Assembly (NCBI GenBank): GCA_015487235.1
Contig: WFQC01000165.1
Location: 1-50,781, forward strand
Origin: Alteromonadaceae bacterium
Lineage (GTDB): Bacteria; Pseudomonadota; Gammaproteobacteria; Enterobacterales; Alteromonadaceae
Reading direction: 5' to 3'
DNA length: 50,781 nucleotides
Shown here: piece by piece, positions 46,201 to 50,781 of the stretch
How the letters are laid out: each line of letters opens with the position of its first letter
How positions within the stretch are numbered: the stretch's first letter is position 1
Made by a program: the position numbers and the translations under genes
Notes under the pieces: generated by a model
The model's input: the letters and a program-made list of their open reading frames with translations, nothing else
Told to the model about the DNA's origin: nothing
Databases searched by the model: none

Positions 46201-48104
46201 GAGGCTTTACTCTGTTTTATTGGTATTTCAATGGTGAATTGAGCACCGTGAGGTGATACATTTTCAGCTTTTATACGGCCATGATGTTTTTCAATAATAC
46301 CATAAGAAATACTTAACCCTAGACCTGTACCTACGCCAACAGGTTTAGTCGTGAAAAAGGGATCAAAGATTTTATCAATAACACTTTGTGGTAAACCTAT
46401 ACCGTCATCGCGTATTGTAACTTGTGCCATTTCATCGTCAGTTAAACGGGTTGAGATCCAAATATTTCCTTCACCATCAATCGCCTGTGCAGCATTGGCT
46501 AGTATATTTAAAATAACCTGATTAACCTCACCCGGAAAACATTCAACGGCTTGATCTAACTGATAATCTTTGTGTATTTCAATACGGTGTTTAATTTCAT
46601 GACGTAATATATTAATAGTATTATCAATACCTTGGTTTAAATCAATCGCCTTAATTTCAGCCTCATCTAGACGCGAGAAAGTGCGCAGCGATAGAACAAT
46701 ATCTCGAATACGTTTAGCCGCGTCTTCTTGGGCATTTAGTAGCTCAAAAATATCTTCTTTAATAAATTCAAAATCTATATCATCTAATTTTTTGAGCACT
46801 GTTTGTTTGTCACAATCAGAGCCATTAATAAAATCAATTATTGCGACTAAATCATCAATATATTGCTTTAAGATCGGCGTATTCACATAAACTGAACTAA
46901 TCGGATTATTTAATTCGTGAGCAATACCCGCAACTAATTGACCTAAACTACTCATTTTTTCAGATTGCACCAATTGACTTTGCGCATTTTTTAATTTTTC
47001 TAACGCTTGGCTTAATTCTTTGGTTCTTTCTTGTACTCTTACTTCGAGTGTTTCGGTAAGTAGTTGTAATTCATCATTACTTTTTTTATTTCTCTCAAAA
47101 GACTCTTTCAAGTTATGAGTCATTTTATTTAAAATACTTGCTAAGCGACCTATTTCATCTCGACTATTTACCTTAATAGTTACACTTAAATCGCCTGACT
47201 CAGCTATTTGCTCTGCAGTTTGCTGCAAGTCAATAATTGGTTTTAAAAAGCGCTTAGAGCTCCAAATACTGATAAATGCAATAGGAATAAGCAGTAATAA
47301 AGTCACAATAGCGATTAATGATAATGTTGATTGAATAGGTTCAAGGGCTGCATCTTTACTTACAATGCCATAAATATCGACACTTGAGTTTGATAAATGT
47401 AAGAGATTAACTTGCTTAGAGTGAATTTTTTCTTCTTCATCCATTAGCCAATAAAGGGCATTAAAATCTATTTCATCTTTGCTTGAGCTATGTAGCAAAG
47501 CATTTTGATTAAAATGATAAACCTTGTCTTGGTATACAATTAAAAACTCTTCTAATGGCTTTGCCAACTGTTGTACCACATCTTGCCATGGGTGGGTTAA
47601 AATTAAATATCCAGACACCGTATCGGGTAAAATAGAAAGATAAACAGGCACTTTTGAAATAATTTGACCATCATGAATTAAGTCACCACTAAGAAGCATT
47701 TCACCATCAAAATTATTTACGTGTTTAATATTAACATTAGTGCTAGCAATGATTTTATTTTTGTCATTAACTAAAATAAGATCGCCTGGTAAATGATAAT
47801 TCAATTTCAATAAATTTAAGGTATTAATAATACGTTTATCGAGATCATCAGTGATCAAGTCAATCATTACGTCAAGCTGCGCCCAAGCGTTAAGATTATT
47901 GTGTTCATAAACAAAGCCTTGCTTAATACTGTAAGCGGCTAACTCTGTATTTTGTTGTAAGCGATCGCTTACTTGCGTTCTAATTTGATCAGTCCATAAA
48001 GAATAAACCGCCAAAGCAATGGTCATCGCAGTATAAATAGCAACACTGGTAATAAGCAGTGACAAGCGCCAGCGTAAACTTAAATTTTTATACCAAGAGA
48101 TCAC
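46197..48104 (-). CDS. HAMP-domain sensor histidine kinase
   Basis: This 635-residue kinase has a first membrane helix (about 13-36), a large periplasmic sensor (37-260), a second helix (263-283), a HAMP domain (284-337), a long coiled coil (340-385), the H box with His396 (GIAHELNNPISS) and an ATPase domain (GTGLGLSISYGII). It overlaps the HD-GYP regulator and the PstS-like gene by 4 bases each, making a coupled sensing operon. Confidence 0.94.
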   Translation of the reverse strand: MISWYKNLSLRWRLSLLITSVAIYTAMTIALAVYSLWTDQIRTQVSDRLQQNTELAAYSIKQGFVYEHNNLNAWAQLDVMIDLITDDLDKRIINTLNLLKLNYHLPGDLILVNDKNKIIASTNVNIKHVNNFDGEMLLSGDLIHDGQIISKVPVYLSILPDTVSGYLILTHPWQDVVQQLAKPLEEFLIVYQDKVYHFNQNALLHSSSKDEIDFNALYWLMDEEEKIHSKQVNLLHLSNSSVDIYGIVSKDAALEPIQSTLSLIAIVTLLLLIPIAFISIWSSKRFLKPIIDLQQTAEQIAESGDLSVTIKVNSRDEIGRLASILNKMTHNLKESFERNKKSNDELQLLTETLEVRVQERTKELSQALEKLKNAQSQLVQSEKMSSLGQLVAGIAHELNNPISSVYVNTPILKQYIDDLVAIIDFINGSDCDKQTVLKKLDDIDFEFIKEDIFELLNAQEDAAKRIRDIVLSLRTFSRLDEAEIKAIDLNQGIDNTINILRHEIKHRIEIHKDYQLDQAVECFPGEVNQVILNILANAAQAIDGEGNIWISTRLTDDEMAQVTIRDDGIGLPQSVIDKIFDPFFTTKPVGVGTGLGLSISYGIIEKHHGRIKAENVSPHGAQFTIEIPIKQSKAS

Positions 48105-48532
48105 AGTGTTATTTCACCCAAAATATCTATATTAGGATTATTTTCGGGCTTTTGACTCACATAACCTATAGCCCCTTTGACCCGACTGACAAAAAGAATA
48201 ACCGCTTGTTCAGACTGTTGAACAACAGGCGGCCTCAAGCCCCTAAACGACATGCGATCCCAGTATTCACTCAAAGCAACAGGTGAATGCTCAAAAATAG
48301 CACTAGAGAATTGTGAGCGAATAGGGTTTGTTAACGGTAAATTAACAGGGATAACTCGTTCACCAACGGGGCTTATTTTGCGTTTTAATAAATAATAATC
48401 AGCAAAATAATTTGCATCATTAACGGCTTCAAATGAGCCTTTGTGCCCTATTACATACAGTGTTTTCCCTTGCACACTCATTATCGGGAAAAAACAGAAA
48501 ATAAAAATTAGACTTTGTATTAATAATCGCAT
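48101..48532 (-). CDS. small PstS-like periplasmic protein
   Basis: This 143-residue exported protein resembles one lobe of phosphate-type substrate-binding proteins: VNLPLTNPIRSQFSSAIF, then ALSEYWDRMSFRGLRPPVV, and near the end VSRVKGAIGYVSQ. It has a signal peptide (about 1-22). I chose the ATG at 48530-48532, where AGGTGG lies 5 bases upstream, rather than an earlier ATG inside the porin gene. Its stop overlaps the kinase start, so it may feed the kinase's periplasmic sensor; the ligand is not known to be phosphate. Confidence 0.75.
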   Translation of the reverse strand: MRLLIQSLIFIFCFFPIMSVQGKTLYVIGHKGSFEAVNDANYFADYYLLKRKISPVGERVIPVNLPLTNPIRSQFSSAIFEHSPVALSEYWDRMSFRGLRPPVVQQSEQAVILFVSRVKGAIGYVSQKPENNPNIDILGEITL

Positions 48533-48533
48533 A

Positions 48534-49595
48534 TTACCACCTAAGCATCGCGTTATACGAAATACTAATACCATCATCATCTATTGATTTAGTGCCATTA
48601 CCCCATTTATATTCAAGGTTAATATTACCCCATATACCTAATAGATAACGACCACCAAAAATAAAGTTATTGCCATTGTCTTGCTCTATCGCATAGTGAA
48701 AATATTCACCACGAGCATAAACATTAAATTTAGGGTGAATGCGATAGCGGGTTTGAATATAACCACCACCATCCCAACTATTGTCTAATTCTCCTTTCAT
48801 TTTTGCAGCATTATTAGACAGTTTCGTCGTATTGCCCATGTTAATTTTGGTATAAATAAGTTGAGCATCTACGTCCCATTGATCAAAATACCAAATTTTT
48901 TGAATACTTAAAGTGGTTCGTGTTGTATTTGAGTTTTCAACTTCAGCATATTGAAAATCAATAGATGAACGTGAATCTAAATTATCTGCAAGTGTCCAAC
49001 TACCACCAAGCAGTTTGTCATATCGACGAGGATGCTGTTTATAGGGCTTAGGATCAAATTCATCATTAAGCTGAACATAAACGTCAAAACGGCTGCCTAA
49101 ATAATCATCTAACACATAGCCGTATTCAACCCCAGTAACATAATTAGAATAACTGTAAGTAGAGCTTGCTGGACGATTAATAGTCCAAACCAACGGGGCG
49201 GCATGAATTAAATTCCAGTAACCTACAGGTGCTAAAAATTTACCCACACGTAACCGAGAACGATGACTGAGCTTAAAGTCGTTATATAAGCGCTCAAAAA
49301 TAAATTCACCATCGGTAAAATCATTATTACCATCTTTTTGCCAAATAGTGCCTGAAAAATATTCAGCTTCAACAAAAGGGTTAATCCATTGATTGACATT
49401 ACCAGAGATATAAATACTGAGATCATCTAGTTCAACCTCTGCATCACGACCATCGGTTGGAATATCCGCTAGCACTTTTATATAGCCAGAAATATCCCAA
49501 TTTGAATAGGAAAAATCAACTGGCTCAATATTGCTCTCTTCTGCCCATACAGATAAAGATAAACAGCCCAGAAAAGATAAAATTACTTTCTGCAT
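48534..49595 (-). CDS. outer-membrane porin-like beta-barrel protein
   Basis: This 353-residue protein has a signal peptide ending at VWA-EES (residue 18) and a strand-rich mature part with many aromatic alternations (YIKVLADIP, FVEAEYFSG, RLRVGKFLAPVGYWN), ending in an aromatic residue (NAMLRW). This is typical of 16-strand outer-membrane channels. It heads a leftward operon with the PstS-like protein, kinase and HD-GYP regulator, with one base between its stop and the next start. The substrate is unknown. Confidence 0.82.
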   Translation of the reverse strand: MQKVILSFLGCLSLSVWAEESNIEPVDFSYSNWDISGYIKVLADIPTDGRDAEVELDDLSIYISGNVNQWINPFVEAEYFSGTIWQKDGNNDFTDGEFIFERLYNDFKLSHRSRLRVGKFLAPVGYWNLIHAAPLVWTINRPASSTYSYSNYVTGVEYGYVLDDYLGSRFDVYVQLNDEFDPKPYKQHPRRYDKLLGGSWTLADNLDSRSSIDFQYAEVENSNTTRTTLSIQKIWYFDQWDVDAQLIYTKINMGNTTKLSNNAAKMKGELDNSWDGGGYIQTRYRIHPKFNVYARGEYFHYAIEQDNGNNFIFGGRYLLGIWGNINLEYKWGNGTKSIDDDGISISYNAMLRW

Positions 49596-50014
49596 AATAA
49601 GTTAAGATAAATCATAGTATTCTAATATTATGCTTAACTTTAGCGGTATTCTTAAATTTTGTAAATTACATACGCTAAAATAAATCCTATTATTTTGTTG
49701 ATAAATAGATCGAGGCACTTTAATAAAACCACCTCATAAAATGGCCACTATTCACCTTAAATCTACTTTGTTATCACTATTTCATATTTTCTTCACCTAA
49801 GCGTTAAAAAAATGTAAAAAATATACTTGATAATCCCTATATCTGGCATTATTCTGCGCCAGAAATTAGTAAATTTACCAATTAGTCAGGTTTTTATTTT
49901 TATTATCAATATAAAAAGGTATAGCTATTTTACGCTTGCGATAAGGGTCGTTTTTAAAGACTAAAAACCAACCAATTGGTTATAAGTATATAAAATCATT
50001 ACAAGGAAATAAAA
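49596..50014. other. divergent intergenic region
   Basis: This AT-rich gap separates the porin operon from the nuclease gene. It holds one perfect 12-bp palindrome (49970-49981, listed separately) and no ORF I would trust. Promoters for both directions should lie here. Confidence 0.65.
49970..49981. promoter_or_regulatory. 12-bp palindrome upstream of the nuclease gene, candidate operator
   Basis: AACCAATTGGTT is a perfect palindrome 33 bases before the nuclease start codon, overlapping where a promoter or 5' leader would be. No regulator can be named. Confidence 0.3.
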
Positions 50015-50781
50015 GTGAAATTAAAATCACTCACGGCACTACTTGCTTTTAGCCTATTGCCAAGCCACGCCAATGTACTTATTAGTGAATACGTTGAAGG
50101 TGGTTCAAATAATAAAGTTATTGAAATATCAAATACTGGTAGTGAGAATGTAGATTTAGCCGTAGAAGGCTACAAATTAAGTCTTTATTCAAATGGTAAA
50201 ACAACTACAACGGCTGAACTCTTGTTACAAGGTTTACTTGTGCCAAATTCAAGTTTGGTTGTTTATAACCCCAACGCAACAGACGCGTTTAAAAAGGCAG
50301 CACCACAAGGTTTAGCTGATACGCAAGGTGCCATCAACTTCAATGGTGACGATGCAATCGTTTTGTCAAACAATGCAGGTGTTGTAGATGTTTTTGGTCA
50401 AGTAGGTTTTGACCCAGGTAAAAATTGGGGTAGTGGCGATTTATCAACCAAAGATCATACCTTACGTCGTTTAAGTACCATTACCCAAGGTGATACTGTA
50501 CAAGATGATGCTTTTCTTCCTGAAAATGAATGGCAAGGCTTTGCTAAAGATACTGCCGATGGTTTAGGCTGCACAGGAGAAAGTACTTGTACGGGCAATG
50601 AGCCTTTACCCAAAGCAGGAACACCTATAGAAGGCGGTGGCACTACACCTCCTGCCGATGGCATTTGCACCAACTGCCCTGATATTCCTAAAATTGCCGA
50701 TCGCAATCAATACGATGAAGCCACTTATTATAGCAATGCTCATGCAGCTAATTCGGGTAATTTTCGAGCTGAGTTAATTAA
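50015..50781 (+). CDS. secreted lamin-tail plus endonuclease I family nuclease, cut by the window end
   Basis: The frame opens with GTG at 50015, 7 bases after AAGGA, and stays open to the window edge (255 residues seen). A signal peptide (to about residue 19, SHA-NV) is followed by a lamin-tail domain (VLISEYVEGGSNNKVIEISN, then INFNGDDAIVLSNN and WGSGDLSTKDHTLRR). A Gly/Pro-rich linker with two Cys pairs leads to the start of an endonuclease I domain (YDEATYYSNAHAANSGNFRAEL). Such proteins are extracellular DNases that release phosphate and nucleosides. The catalytic part is beyond the window, so the call rests on the domain start. Confidence 0.82.
   Translation, partial: MKLKSLTALLAFSLLPSHANVLISEYVEGGSNNKVIEISNTGSENVDLAVEGYKLSLYSNGKTTTTAELLLQGLLVPNSSLVVYNPNATDAFKKAAPQGLADTQGAINFNGDDAIVLSNNAGVVDVFGQVGFDPGKNWGSGDLSTKDHTLRRLSTITQGDTVQDDAFLPENEWQGFAKDTADGLGCTGESTCTGNEPLPKAGTPIEGGGTTPPADGICTNCPDIPKIADRNQYDEATYYSNAHAANSGNFRAELI

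Noticed and set aside
50455-50706. 83-codon minus-strand frame at the window end
   Set aside because: It is antisense to the lamin-tail nuclease frame, which has a signal peptide, domain matches and a ribosome site.

Overview
The window is an AT-rich piece of a gammaproteobacterial chromosome, most likely a marine member of the Alteromonadales close to Colwellia or Thalassotalea. Three things suggest this: the gene neighbourhoods (psp-sap, tig-clpP-clpX-lon-hupB-ppiD, folD/cysS/ppiB/lpxH), the mixture of a large TonB-dependent receptor with a flavin halogenase, and phenylalanine hydroxylase-type aromatic catabolism. The genus is an inference from gene content and codon habit, not from a search.

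Layout. 0.2-4.6 kb (-): a TonB-dependent receptor followed by a flavin-dependent tryptophan-halogenase-like protein, with a strong terminator hairpin between them. 5.1-8.9 kb: a YfcA-type TSUP transporter, PriC, ComFB, the 4.5S SRP RNA, a PlsC-like acyltransferase and a DUF3014 protein. 9.1-13.8 kb (-): a phenylalanine/tyrosine catabolism block (phhA, phhB, tyrR, fumarylacetoacetase, maleylacetoacetate isomerase) with candidate TyrR boxes in three promoter regions. 14.0-24.6 kb: ycjF, ycjX, pspC, pspB, pspA (-), then divergent pspF and sapABCDF (+), the same neighbourhood as in enteric bacteria.

24.7-26.9 kb (-) is the one clearly accessory stretch. It holds small, mostly secreted or membrane proteins that I cannot name. 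They include a metzincin-like peptidase fragment overlapping a secreted partner, a lipoprotein, a two-membrane-segment protein split exactly at a dnaX-type A AAA AAG slippery heptamer, and a 41-residue membrane protein followed by a terminator. 27.0-35.7 kb (-) is the protein-quality-control block ppiD, hupB, lon, clpX, clpP, tig, with good sigma-32-like promoters before lon and clpP. 36.0-36.7 kb (-) is a tRNA operon (Pro-Arg-His-Pro, plus a 3' Pro remnant) with a near-consensus promoter.

36.9-41.1 kb: folD, a SemiSWEET, cysS (-), ppiB, lpxH. 41.2-45.2 kb (+): a cytochrome b561 / SHP / diheme cytochrome c electron-transfer set with a PepSY protein and its two-component system. 45.2-49.6 kb (-): an overlapping operon of porin, PstS-like small protein, HAMP histidine kinase and HD-GYP response regulator. 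The window ends inside a secreted lamin-tail plus endonuclease I nuclease (+). I saw no CRISPR array, rRNA, intact insertion sequence or prophage.
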